64,000 bases of DNA from Platynereis dumerilii (Eukaryota; Annelida; Polychaeta; Phyllodocida; Nereididae): positions 8,768,253 to 8,832,252 of the forward strand of contig JAPTHN010000019.1 of NCBI GenBank assembly GCA_026936325.1, read 5' to 3'. A model generated the notes under the pieces. That model had not been told where the DNA came from. It saw only the letters and a list, made by a program, of their open reading frames with translations, and did not search any database. Positions 1 to 10,924 of the stretch are shown one piece after another; within the stretch, counting starts at the first letter, position 1, and each line of letters begins with the position of its first letter. Both the position numbers and the translations under genes were made by a program.

Positions 1-405
1 CACATTTGCTTAGAGATTTACTGATTGGTGTTCTGTATCACCGCTAAATCATTTTTGAAGAGAGATTCACCTCCAGTTGGGTTATCCAACATTTTTAGAA
101 CAAGGAACTCAATTAAATTTTTTGTCATCAGAGGGTGGTCCATGTACTCCAAGAATATCAAAATGGTTATTGGATCAAACTGTTTGCCATGGAGACCACC
201 AAATCAACAAAAGTACAGTGTCGTATGCAATTTTGAGGAAAACATCCGATGATTCTGAATTATAGTCTCTTGTTTGCACTGGGGAATATTTAGAGAAATT
301 TGACTGTGGAAAATGCCATTCAAGTTTCATCATCGAAATATTTGAATTTTAGTTGATTACCAAGGTTTAGCATTTGTTTATTAACCTGGCAACTAACTTG
401 TAGAA
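1..405. repeat. Left arm of a diverged, rearranged inverted repeat
   Basis: Bases 1-103 match the reverse complement of about 7400-7503, and bases 104-405 match the reverse complement of about 7555-7835. The two blocks are in a different order in the right arm, so this is not a simple palindrome. Small open frames here look incidental. The element probably extends beyond the window edge. No coding motif was recognised. Confidence 0.6.
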
Positions 406-676
406 ATTAAGCCACAAATTCTCACTGCAATGCCACATTGACACCTCTGACTGGATCTCATATTTTTATGGATTTGTACCACCTTCTGATGGAATGGTCC
501 TTAATAAGTATGTTCCAAGGTGAGTGGCAACAATATAAAAGGAACTACACATATTTCCAGGTCAGCTGAAGTAGAAAAGAGACAAGCGTTGTGATTCACT
601 GCATGTCTGCACTTCAGATTGCCAACAAACCAAGACTTGATTGCCAGGCTCAGTCACAAGAACTAGAACCTGACGG

Positions 677-1036
677 TAGGGGTCTACACCGCTTTGATAA
701 ACACCGGCCGTACCGGTACAGTCTGGCCGGTTCCCGAACCGGTTTTCAAAGCAACACTTTCGGTTTGGTCTAATAATGCAATATCCAGCTAAAAAAGTTG
801 TTTTATTGCCGAGTTTTACAGAAAATAACCGCAAAATCATGAACTGAACTTCGTCACGTTGACGTGCGCTCTAGTGCGAGATCAACTTTCCGGGCAAAAA
901 ATTCGGTTTTTCGGGAAGTGGATTCTCTAAAATGCGGATCGGCCTGAATTTGCGGACCGACGGTACGAATCGTGTATCGATCAAGTGTATCGATGATACG
1001 TATCGGATCGATTTTGTGCAATGATATAGACCCCTA
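677..1036. mobile_element. hAT-type MITE with near-perfect 8-bp target duplication
   Basis: The ends are inverted (TAGGGGTCTA at the left, TAGACCCCTA at the right). They are flanked by CCTGACGG (669-676) and CCTGACAG (1037-1044), a 7-of-8 match as expected for hAT insertion. The 360-bp body has no coding capacity; it holds short GGCCGG/CCGGTAC and ATCGAT-rich palindromic stretches. Non-autonomous. Confidence 0.65.
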
Positions 1037-1044
1037 CCTGACAG

Positions 1045-2891
1045 TTACATGGTAGAAGCAGCTGACAGGCCCAACATATAGGCCTATGTGGTTGACATGT
1101 TTAGGGTCAAAGATAGTTGTCTGTATCATGGTAAAGCATAATTTACAGGTACAGTTCAAGCTCATAGACATGCATGCTCCTAGTCAGCGGTATAACATAC
1201 TGATGACTAATGTCAAAACAGCTATGTTGATACATGGCATTCTCTGCTTGGCAATATCAATCAGTTTTTTACTACCATGACATTGCTGTTTAGCAGCAGC
1301 AAAGCTGTGGACTGAGTCTATCGAATGGGAATCCAGAATGCCCAGATACTGCTGCTCAGGTACATGCCTCGCAGAACAGAGCAAGATGGACGAATGATTG
1401 GGGCTTTACTTCCTATATTTATTCACTTGGTAGGCTAATTAGAACAGGAGGAGGACATCGAAATGAGGCGAAGGATGATTGAAACAGCAGTCCAAATTAG
1501 GCCAAACGGAGCAAGCACTATGCTTCATGTATGTGTGCATTGATGCACCATCAATGAAATGTTGCGGCCTGCTCACTCCATTTGCACAAACACTGGCTAC
1601 TTTACTGCAGTGACATACCTGTAATATGATTAAGTAATTGATTCGAGCAGAAACTCATAGCAAAAAACTTGTCTCTGTTCAACTTTTTGCTTCACGTTCT
1701 CCTTGTCTGTTCTTTTTTTTTGTCTCCTTTTCCAATATATCTTCCTTCCCTACCCTACCAATGCTTGTCTTTCCAATCTCTCCTGCTCTCTACTCTCCAT
1801 TCCCCCTCCCCCTACATAGTTACTGTTTTACAACAGTCTCCTGTTTCACTGGTCCCTAGTCTCTTCTTTCCATGACTCCCCCCTCTCAGTCTCTCCTTCC
1901 TACTATCAATTCTAATTTGTCTTATTATCCATCTCCATAGTGTCCCTCCTTGTCCATCTCTCAATCTTATTACGCCCCCCTTAGTCTGTCTGTCCCTCAT
2001 AGTCTATCAATTCCCACTCCTTTGTCTCTTCCTTTCAGTCTCCTCTCTCATAGTCTGCTCCACCTGACTGACAATAGTCTGCTGAACACAGTTTGGCTGC
2101 AGACTAACAAACTCCAAGTCGAACTGGGTCTCAAATTTGAATCTAGGGCACTAGACCAGTTGCCTGTCAGGAATGCGCCCAGCAGAACAGTGCAGGAATA
2201 GCCCAAAAACGCATGTTAGGGCAGTTCTGACTGGCACCACAACCAATGAAATGTTGTAGGGGTGCTGGAAGGAAACGAGGGTGCAGGGGAGGCGGTCGAG
2301 AAAGGGAAAAAATTATTGCAGTGGCAAAAACAGTTTTTTTTGCCTCAATTCACAATGAATTAAGGCTTAATATTTTTTTTTAGATCAAAAGGGCAACCTT
2401 GCCAAGGGCAGGAGGGGCAATTACCCCCCCTCCTCCTTCCGCCCACTCTTCCAGCATCCTTGCTTGTGTCCCCCTCTCCCTCCTCCATAGTCTCCTTTTT
2501 ATCTTCTTCTCTGCTCCAAGGTTGCTTCCTCTTCCATCCCCCTGCATTGTTTCAGGTACGCATTTATATGCATGATGATGCACTTCCTCCCTTTCGGCAT
2601 GCCTCCTCGTTTAATAGCTATTAATCCATTCACCACCTCAATGTTAGGAAGGAGGGGGATAACAGGGGCAGGGACAACAAGGAGGGTTGTGGCTAGTGAA
2701 CTTTCTTGAGGATTTGAAGAATGATGTGTGGAGGGAGGAAGCAGATAAGAGAAGAATCAGGCTGTGTGAGATCAGGAAGTTTTACAGGGAGAAGCAGAGG
2801 GGGGAAGATGATCTGTGATTGGTACTTTACATTTGAAACAATTGGGATAGAACAAAGAGACAGCCATGAGGCAAAAGATGATTGACCATTA
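1045..2891. other. Intergenic stretch with long pyrimidine-rich tracts
   Basis: No gene was recognised. About 1690-2060 is strongly C/T-biased on the plus strand, with recurring CTCC, CCCTCC and TAGTCTC words. A similar but shorter tract lies at about 2420-2540, and another at 3215-3450 beyond the next MITE. The open frames here are products of low complexity. Confidence 0.5.
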
Positions 2892-3178
2892 AAGTAGACA
2901 AACATCTAGTGCTTACAGATTTGGACTGAAATGTTCCTTGTGAGGTCAGAGCCCTATACATGCCATGTTATTCTTATGAGTCATAAGGAATTTATGAAGT
3001 CATAGTCTATACTTGGAATATTATCAAATCTAGCGACCAACTAAGTGTTAATGAGGTCACAAGTTACTCAATGACACATCAACAGTTTATTTCATGCCAT
3101 GGATAGCCGGATAGGGCCTGCTGTGAGGTCATTGATGTCCACTAACAGCCAAATGTAAGTACCGTCGTTTGTCGGCTG
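2892..3178 (-). mobile_element. TA-target MITE, family A, copy 1
   Basis: Non-autonomous TIR element flanked by TA (2890-2891 and 3179-3180). Its reverse complement aligns along its length with the copy at 18241-18531. All copies share ends of the CAGYNGACGAA type and an internal GCCATGTTA block. TA target plus CAG ends fits the Tc1/mariner group; the family assignment is inference. Confidence 0.65.
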
Positions 3179-3467
3179 TAACATAGGTCTGAGTGACCCA
3201 GCGGCAAGGAAGAGGTGTAAATCTTAGCCTTCTCCCTCCTACTTACTCAGGGTGTCCTCCAAATGTCATTGTCTCCCTTTTTGTTCATTCTCCACTGTCT
3301 CTGTCCTTCTTTCTAGCCTTAAATTATCCCCTCTGCTCCCTTCACCTATTTCACTTCCATTCCATAAGGCCCAACACAAATGTATTCTTAGCCTTCTTTC
3401 CTTATCCTTCCTTTCCCTGGTCCCTTTTTTCCCCTCCGAACCCTACTTATACTAGGCCTGTACTTTA

Positions 3468-6400
3468 GGGTGTCCCAGAAAAAAATAATGTCCTGCGATT
3501 TTATCGCATACCCCCTCAAATTGTGCTATCACCCAAAAAAAGAACCTGTGCCAAATTTTAGAAGATTTGAACATCATTAACCTGGCCCTTGAAAATTGGG
3601 CATTTTTGATCAATTTGGCGATTTCGCGTCGTTTTTCACTGTTTACACAAGTGATATTAACAGACTTACCATGATTGCATTCAGTAAATATAATGTTAGA
3701 AGTCAACCACAATATAGACAGAACAACTTCATGTGAAAAAAATGACCAACTATGTGGGCTTTACATCTCAAAAGAGGGGCTGTTTTTGGATCAAAATTGC
3801 TTAATTTTCCTATCATTTGTCATTGCTACATAACATAGAGTATTCAAGGAAATGACATTTGCTTTTCAGACTTAATCTATCTGGAAGGTTTGGGGCAGTG
3901 CCTAAGTATAACAGAGTGGTAGCTTCTGTTGAAAAATACTTTAGAAAATTCTCAAACCTTCAAAGTTACTATTCCATCTCACATCTCTGAAATCTCTCTG
4001 TAACAGGGGAATGAATGTGTCACTAGTGTCATTTGCATCCAACTTCAATAAGTTACTTACAAATGTGTGTTGCAAACGTGGCATAATATATTGATTTGCA
4101 TAACTTGTGGCTGGCAAATATTACAGCATACAGCAACTCATTAAAAGGAATTACTAAGAATGAATGAATGAATATATTTTATTGACAGAAAGAGGTCAAT
4201 ATTGACCCATAAGTCATTACAGTGACAAATACAGAGCTACATATTGACTACAACTACACAGACTACAAATAAGACTACCGTTCTAAAACTATAGAATCAA
4301 TTGTATACAGTACATGCATGCTGGGCCTGGTGTATCAATTATCATTCCTTTTCGCAGATATGAGGATGTACATTATTATAATTTGCTTTTTTATTAGTGT
4401 CCATATTATCATAATATAATCATTATTATCTATCATCATGAATTCAAATTTTAAAGAGTCAGTGTCTGTATCATCGATTTGGTAGTTCATTGATATGAGG
4501 TATATTCCAAGATTTTGTGCGTACAGTTTTAGACATTTTACATATTTATACATGTATATATGTATATCGCAATAGGTGCTAACATAGCAGCTTATGGACA
4601 ATATAACAGAGAGTGTTACAGCGGGACAATGTTACGATAAGCATTACAGCAGGTAGTGATTACAATAAAATGGGTGGTTCAGTAAATACTTATATATAAT
4701 AATAATAGCATATACTTATATATAATAATAATAGCAGTATGGAAATACAATCACAATGAAGCTCAATAAGGATGGTATTACTTAATACATATAAGATCTC
4801 AATAAGATCATAACTACATACAGGCACATTGTCATGGTACAGCAGCCATGAGTAATGAATGAAAGTTATGAATCTCAAATTGTGTATATATATCTTATGA
4901 TTAAGGTATCAGCTTTTAAAAATCTTTTCAGTGAAGGCACTGCTTTTGTTTCCTTAAGCTTACTTCACAGACCAGAAGGCTTATAAAAAAATTTCAATGA
5001 CTGCAAAGCCCCTGTCAGAGATTGTTGTGTGTCACCAATGTAGTCCGACAAAGGCTGACTCAAAACGAAGTTTTGCCTGGCGGCTGCTTGAACCCCGACA
5101 GCATATTTCGGTCTATCACCAATGTAGCCAAGCGCCAATGAGCCGTTTACTGGAATTGGTACTATGTAAGTTATAAATAACAAATTAATTATATCCAAAA
5201 TATTTTAAAAAGGAATACTTTTCACTCTTGTAGGTTTACTATGTTGTGGAGCAAAACCTTTTCTCATCCATGATGGCTGCATCAAATAACAGAATTAAGA
5301 GTTACGGACGTGGATATTATGGAAAATGTGTATTGAGTGTTCACAGCTTTTGTAGTGAAATGGTATTATAAGTAAACAGTAATGATTTAGCCACCAAAGT
5401 GGTGAATTCCTCCTATATGTATATCTTCGGCTGTATGGTGGAATGTTATTCTGTGTCAGCTAGATGGATGATCCAGTAATTAATGCTCTCACACTTAACA
5501 AATTGATCGCTCTTGATTAGAGTTTTGTTAAAAATTAATTGCAGTTGCAAAATATGTTACTTCCATATCTGTACCCGAGAGGTAAATGGATTGCAACTGG
5601 ATAGGTATATTGGATTTGTCAGTTGGATTGGTTATACCTTATTGCATCAGATCAGAGAGAAAGATGTGTCAATTGCTAATTGCAACAAGCTATGAACATT
5701 GAACAATGTGGCACATGAGTTTAATGCAGTTGTGTCTTCATGGGATCAATGAAGAACTAAAGATTTCACATGACCTCATCAATGCTTGGCAACCTTCCAC
5801 CACTATTAACTTATATTGGATGTATGTCACACCAGTTCTCTCTGGTTCTGTCGGCTATCATATTCTCTTCAGAAACCTTAGGCTATGTGCTGCACTTCAG
5901 CATCAGCACTCGTTAGCCTACTACAAGCAAATTAGGTCTACAATTTGCAGAAGTTATTAGTTCAGATTCTGCAAAAATGTTGAGGGAGCTTCAATGATTA
6001 TATTGTAATGTAACATTTATATGCTTGAATACCTGCAGGTTAAATTTTACCACTGATGTCGAAGGCCCTTGTTGGATCATAATGCCTGTAATTGACAACT
6101 CACTTTTGGCGAAAAAATAAAAACCTTCAAATTTTCTGCTGACTGCCCAAATGGGAATTCTCTTATCTAACCCTATGATTTGATACTAGGTTGCTTCCCA
6201 TGTCTTAATGATGAGCTTACATATTGAATTTAGTTGATTACATGGATATTACATGGATATAATTCCATAGTCCCTTAATTTTAAAACACTGAAAAAAGAC
6301 GGAAAATCACCAAATTTGTCAAAAACATCATATTTTCAAAGCCCTGTAGAGATGTAAAGCCCACGCAGTTGGTCATTTTTTTCACATGAAGTTGTTCTGT

Positions 6401-6659
6401 CTATATTGTGGTTGACTTCTAACATTATATTTACTGGATGCAATCATGGTAAGTCTGTTAATATCACTTGTGTAAACAGTGAAAAACGATGCGAAATCGC
6501 CAAATTGATCAAAAATGCCCAATTTTCAAGGCTCTTGAGGGCCAGGTTAATGATGTTCAAATCTTCTAAAATTTGGCACAGGTTCTTTTTTTGGGTGATA
6601 GCACAATTTGAGGGGGTATGCGATAAAATCGCAGGACATTATTTTTTTCTGGGACACCC
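3468..6659. mobile_element. 3.2-kb non-autonomous element with ~300-bp terminal inverted repeats
   Basis: The left arm (3468 to about 3770) and right arm (about 6350-6659) are inverted copies. They start GGGTGTCCCAGAAAAA and end CTGGGACACCC, and TA flanks both sides (3466-3467, 6660-6661), fitting a Tc1/mariner-like insertion. The right arm also holds an internal direct duplication: about 6280-6360 resembles 6455-6545. No transposase was recognised inside. The open frames at each end are the same arm read twice. The interior holds an inverted LINE-type tail near 4160 and otherwise unrecognised AT-rich DNA. Confidence 0.7.
4158..4270 (-). mobile_element. LINE-type 3' tail, inverted
   Basis: Read on the minus strand, this ends in AATAAAATATATTCATTCATTC, a polyadenylation-like signal followed by an ATTC microsatellite. 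That resembles the plus-strand LINE tail at about 40420-40452. No reverse transcriptase frame was found beside it, so only the 3' end seems to be present, inside the long-TIR element. The upstream limit is unclear. Confidence 0.4.
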
Positions 6660-6661
6660 TA

Positions 6662-7194
6662 CTGTACTTCCAATCTGTCTCCCCATATAGGGCTTGGGCC
6701 TAGGTCAGCAGTAACACTATGGGTAGCTGCAAAATCCTGAGAAAACCCAATTAATTCTCAGCCAACGCTTGTTAGATGATCCCTGGTCCAAAACTTCTAA
6801 CGCAGTCGGGCTGCAGTCCATTTATTGAGTCTTCAATATATCTATGTTTACTAGCATAATAGTACTGTTACTGTCAATAACTTGCCATCACCCGCATTAT
6901 ACTGATGGACATTGGACACTCTCTTTAGAAACCAGAATCTGAGGCCTGTTAGTAGTAGGACAACAACTTGCAACAGTGACTGCTCGCAACATTCATTTTG
7001 CGTACATCTCCCAAGATTGAATTCCCTTGAAATTGAATCAAAGAAGATGCGAAAAACAGTTACTGTACAGGCGAAAAACAGTTACTGTACAGGCAAACAC
7101 TTTTAGGCATCACAGTTCATTGGTAGTTGCAGCTTGAATGATAGTGAGACTAAACATTCACTTGTGAGAGTATTATGACTATATGGAATGTAAA
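6662..7194. other. Intergenic, no gene recognised
   Basis: Unique-looking AT-rich DNA. The only structure seen is a perfect tandem pair of a 22-bp unit containing AAAAACAGTTACTGTACAG at about 7050-7093. Confidence 0.4.
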
Positions 7195-7403
7195 CTAATA
7201 GATAGATGCATGTAGATAGATATAGTGCCCTAAGTGCAGCCCTCTAAGTCCATGAGAGTGTAGGAGCCCTCAACATCTTACACATTTACCCCGTGTGAGG
7301 GATCTTTTGATAACCGAGCACAGACATGCACTGATTCAAGGGGCCACCTATTTAGCATTTCATCCACATGACATCCAGCGCGGATTTTGCTCATCAAGGT
7401 CCA
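7195..7403 (-). mobile_element. SINE-like element, copy 1
   Basis: Shares ordered blocks with 23550-23830 in the same orientation and with 58165-58390 in reverse: GTGCAGCCCTCTAAG, ACACATTTACCCC and TGTGAGGGATCTTTT. In the 23.8-kb copy the 5' part on the minus strand resembles a tRNA A box (GTGGCTGAGTGCTCAAGG), so a tRNA-derived SINE is likely. Its 5' end abuts the right arm of the 1-405 inverted repeat. Confidence 0.5.
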
Positions 7404-7835
7404 CTAAAAATATTGGATAACCCTACTGGAGGTGAATCTCTCTTCAAAAATGATGTAGTAGTGATACAGAACACCAAACAGTAAATCTCTAAGCAAATGT
7501 GACAAGAAATATGGCTGAGCTGTCCAGACTGAGGCATGCCAATACCAACAAAATGTAACTATTTATCAGTTGCTAAGGTAATAAACAAATGCTGAGCCTT
7601 GGTAACCAAGTGAAATTCAAATGTTTTAATGATAAATTTTCCATTCACAATTTTTTCAATATTTCTTCATGCAAAATGAGACATAAACTCAGAATCATGA
7701 GGTTCTTTTCTCAAAATGGTGTATTTTTGCAGATTTGATTGTTTCCATTTTAACCTTTTTAAAGTATCCCTCACACATGGATCACCCTCTGATGACAAAA
7801 AGTTTGAATTGAATTGCTTGTTCTTCTATACTGCG
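7400..7835. repeat. Right arm of the diverged inverted repeat
   Basis: Inverted match to bases 1-405 in two blocks: 7400-7503 pairs with 1-103, and 7555-7835 pairs with 104-405. About 50 bases between the blocks have no counterpart in the left arm. Confidence 0.6.
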
Positions 7836-8171
7836 GAAATTGTTTCCTAAAACTTGAGAATTTTCCGCACATTTTGGTATATGAAACTTGCTGTTGTACT
7901 TCCGTGCGGGGTTCATCCTGGAAATCTTCCCCTTGGTTCTTCACAAGAATTTTACCCCTTCAGGAAAAGTAGCCATGAAATTAATATCTAAGAGAAGTTT
8001 AAATTTCAACTTATTTGCTAATTTAAGGCATTAGTTATACTTTTGAAAACAATAATGTATAGTGGGCACTTAAAACATCCTAAAATGGTCACACTCACAC
8101 AAAAAAGTGCAACCAACCAGAGATTTTAGATAGACATAGTAAAAAATAAGTAACCAAAAAAAGTGATGTTA

Positions 8172-8987
8172 CAATCCTCGTCATATATACATGGAATCTC
8201 AACTCTCTTACGAGCTGTTGAAGTGTGATGTCAGAGATGACTCTATTCTCTAGCATTGCAATATCTGTAAATTAAGTACAAGCTGTGATGTCGTTTTGAA
8301 CTGGGTCAGGTTCCCTGGCTTATGGCCAATGTGGATCCACCAAAACTGAGTGTCACAGTTTCAATGCAATGTCAGAGTAGGCCTTTTATCAGGAATAGCC
8401 CCTGCAACCACAACATCACATTTTGATAGCCAACAGACTGACAGTATAGCTACGCATCACAGTTTCAACATTGATATATTGAAGGAAGACGGTTGATGTG
8501 ATCCCAATGATCCATCACTTGCAATCACCAGTTTAATCAGAAGAAATGGCAGCTTCATGAGCATTCACACTAGATAACTTTTTCTATTCTCACAGATTCG
8601 TTTGATTAATCTGGAAATTACAATTTCACAACTTTAAACTTCAATGGACCCTGCTATAAAAAAAGGGCTTTGACAATTTTTGTAAACATATGGATTATGT
8701 GATAAATAGTGCTTCTGGCAGCCCATTGTGCTGACAGTCTGTGATGCCCAAGTTGCATGGGGTTTTCCAGAACCAAGTTTAACTCTGCCACTGTGTTGAA
8801 ACTGTTTTGCTCAGTTTTGGTTTAGTCACATTGGCTAGAAGCCGGGGAACCTGACCCAGTTTAAAATGAAATCGCAGCTTGTAGTTAATTTACATAAATT
8901 GCAATGGCAGAGAATAGTAAACTATGACATCGAACTTCAACAGCGAAGAAAAGAACTTGAGATTCCTCGTAAATATAACGAGGACTG
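8172..8987. mobile_element. Foldback MITE next to a receptor exon
   Basis: The left end CAATCCTCGT and right end ACGAGGACTG are inverted, and arms of about 200 bp (8172 to about 8390, about 8780-8987) pair imperfectly. TA flanks both ends (8170-8171, 8988-8989). The spacer has no coding signal. The element stops 45 bases before the adhesion-type receptor exon at 9033, so it replaces or interrupts the intron that should precede that exon. Confidence 0.65.
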
Positions 8988-9032
8988 TAAAATGTTGCAT
9001 TTTTTAACATTTTCAAGAATGCATATTTCCAG

Positions 9033-9713
9033 ATGAGCCATCTTCACGTCGTCACCTCCAAGCCGGATTTGTGTCGTATCATTGGAATGATGCAGCATTA
9101 CTTTTGGCTGACATTGTTCTTGATCCTGTCATTTATTTCCCTTGATTTCTTCTACCGATTTTCTAACATTTATAAACCATGGTTCACTAAAAAGAGGAAA
9201 GAGGAAAAAGTCAAATACTGCTGGATCATTGGTGTCCTGATGGTGTCAATTCCAGTGTGTCTCGATAACTTCACTGATTTGCCATTAGCATATGCGGCAA
9301 CCAATGGAATATGTTTCATCGAACCACAACTCTATCTAATTGGCTTTTTCATTGGTCCATCAATGTTCTTATTCTTTTTAAATGCAGTATGTTTCACTAT
9401 TACCCTCAATAATATCTGCAGGAGTCTTCCAAATGATGCTGAAATTGCAACTGCATCAGATCTTAAACTGGCTTGGATATTTTCGAAGATTGGTGGACTT
9501 ATGGGAGTGACTTGGTTATTTGCTCTTCTGTTGCATATAACAGGTATCGAAGAACTCGGTTACATATTTGTTATACTCAATGGACTACAGGGTTTATACA
9601 TCTTCCTGTCTTCTGGAATCTTGGGACTTATATCCGAAATAAGGTGGAGGATAACGACTGAATCCACAGAATCCTCAGATAAAAGTGTTGAACCAACTGA
9701 CATGAACCATTGA
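9033..9713 (+). pseudogene. Orphan 3' exon (TM3-TM7) of a family-B/adhesion-like receptor
   Basis: An open 226-residue frame covers TM3 to TM7 of a secretin/adhesion-family receptor. Visible parts are CRIIGMMQHYFW at TM3, YCWIIGVLMVSIP at TM4, GVTWLFALLLHITGIEE at TM6 to loop 3, and IFVILNGLQGLYIFLSSG at TM7. It is the counterpart of exon 3 of the 50.0-53.9 kb gene and keeps the TTTCCAG acceptor at 9032. In that gene the ectodomain/TM1-TM2 exon lies about 660 bases upstream. Here that space is a foldback element and no ectodomain is found in the preceding 9 kb. The frame has no stop or shift, so loss of the 5' part may be recent, or the exon may be joined to distant exons. An AATAAA at 10011 could end a transcript. 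Called a partial gene. Confidence 0.7.
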
Positions 9714-10924
9714 AGTGAATACAATGTATCAATAAAAAAGCGGCTTTCCAAATTGCCTGTTCTACAAACATGTGGAAAACCACTAAAACAAGACAGATTT
9801 TCATACGTCTGTTTCAACCACTTGCGTGTCTCCCAATGACAATGTGAAAGATAGGATTCATGGGACAATAGCAGTTGCGGGACATGTATGTTATCGCTGA
9901 AATAAATCTAGACATTGGTAATCAAACAGGGTAGGTGGGACAATGTAGAAAGACCTTAATTTTTTCATTCACACTCTATTCATTTTGACATAACTGACCT
10001 TATCTGTTGAAATAAAGCATTCAATCAAGCATTCCTGTGTTATTACATTCTTTTCATCTGATTTTCTTGCTGAAATACAATTTTTGAGTAAAACTTACTG
10101 CATCAACACAGTTCTCTGTGATTTGTTTCTTCTCTGGTTAGGTCAAATAACAAGAAATTCTTTAAAAAAAGAATTGTAGGGACCTGAGGATTCTTCAAAC
10201 ACATATTTTATTTTCCAAATATTTAAATAATGTTTTATGTATGTGTAGTTACATCTATACCTCCAATGTACCACTGTGAGTGTGTGATTTAACAAACCTA
10301 ATACATGTTACCTCATGATTAGGCATGCCTAATTACAGGTGTTATTAACATAGACAGCAAACCAAGCAATGAGAAGCCCTTTTATATTCTTTGTCATGGA
10401 CTGAAATTTCTATTTCCATTACAACAAACTAATTGTGGCTTGCATAATATTTGGATTATTACACTTTTAGACTGGCCAGTTTGTGAGAAGTTGAATAATT
10501 ATCTAATGTTCTCATACAGTGTTTTCTTTTATCACTTGTCTTATATCGTCTCAAATCTTTATACACTTAGGCTATATAATTTTTTGAAGGAAATCTCTAT
10601 GGGATAATATTATGCTCAAGGTGTGCTTTGGGTATAGTCCCCAATCACTCAACCAAGACAGTCATGGTTCAGTGGCTCCCAAGGTCATGCAGTTAGACCT
10701 CTCCAGAATTAGACTTTTTCGGATTTCAATGCCTGTCTGTAACTTTTCCCATGCTTTTGGACATGGGAAAGCCAAATATGACAACCATTTTTGTCTGAGA
10801 TGATGGGAAGCATTGCCGCATGAGCCCTGAAGTTTTATCATATTTTCTGTTCGAAATTTGTCAAAATCGCCCCTTTTTTGTCACATTTATGACCATATCT
10901 TTTTACCTAATTAAGATAGAGTCA
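9714..10924. other. 3' flank of the orphan receptor exon
   Basis: AT-rich, with no further coding exon. AATAAA polyadenylation signals occur at 9731 and 10011. A short frame at 10612-10803 has no recognisable motif. Confidence 0.4.

Noticed and set aside
1638-2201. Overlapping plus-strand frames in the pyrimidine-rich tract
   Set aside because: Low-complexity Ser/Pro/Leu-rich translations, no start context or splice partner.
3452-3712. Pair of similar frames at 3452-3712 and 6406-6690
   Set aside because: They are the two TIR arms of one transposon read in the same sense, not a duplicated gene.
4965-5198. Minus-strand 77-residue frame (GSLALGYIGDRPKYAVG)
   Set aside because: Not recognised as any family; lies inside a non-autonomous transposon with no splice context.
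7195-7403. A tRNA gene
   Set aside because: Only a degraded tRNA-like head in SINE copies; no complete cloverleaf or B box was found anywhere in the window.
9560-9868. Minus-strand frame opposite the adhesion-like exon
   Set aside because: Shadow of the plus-strand exon; its protein has no recognisable motif, and a similar shadow occurs at 49931-50386.
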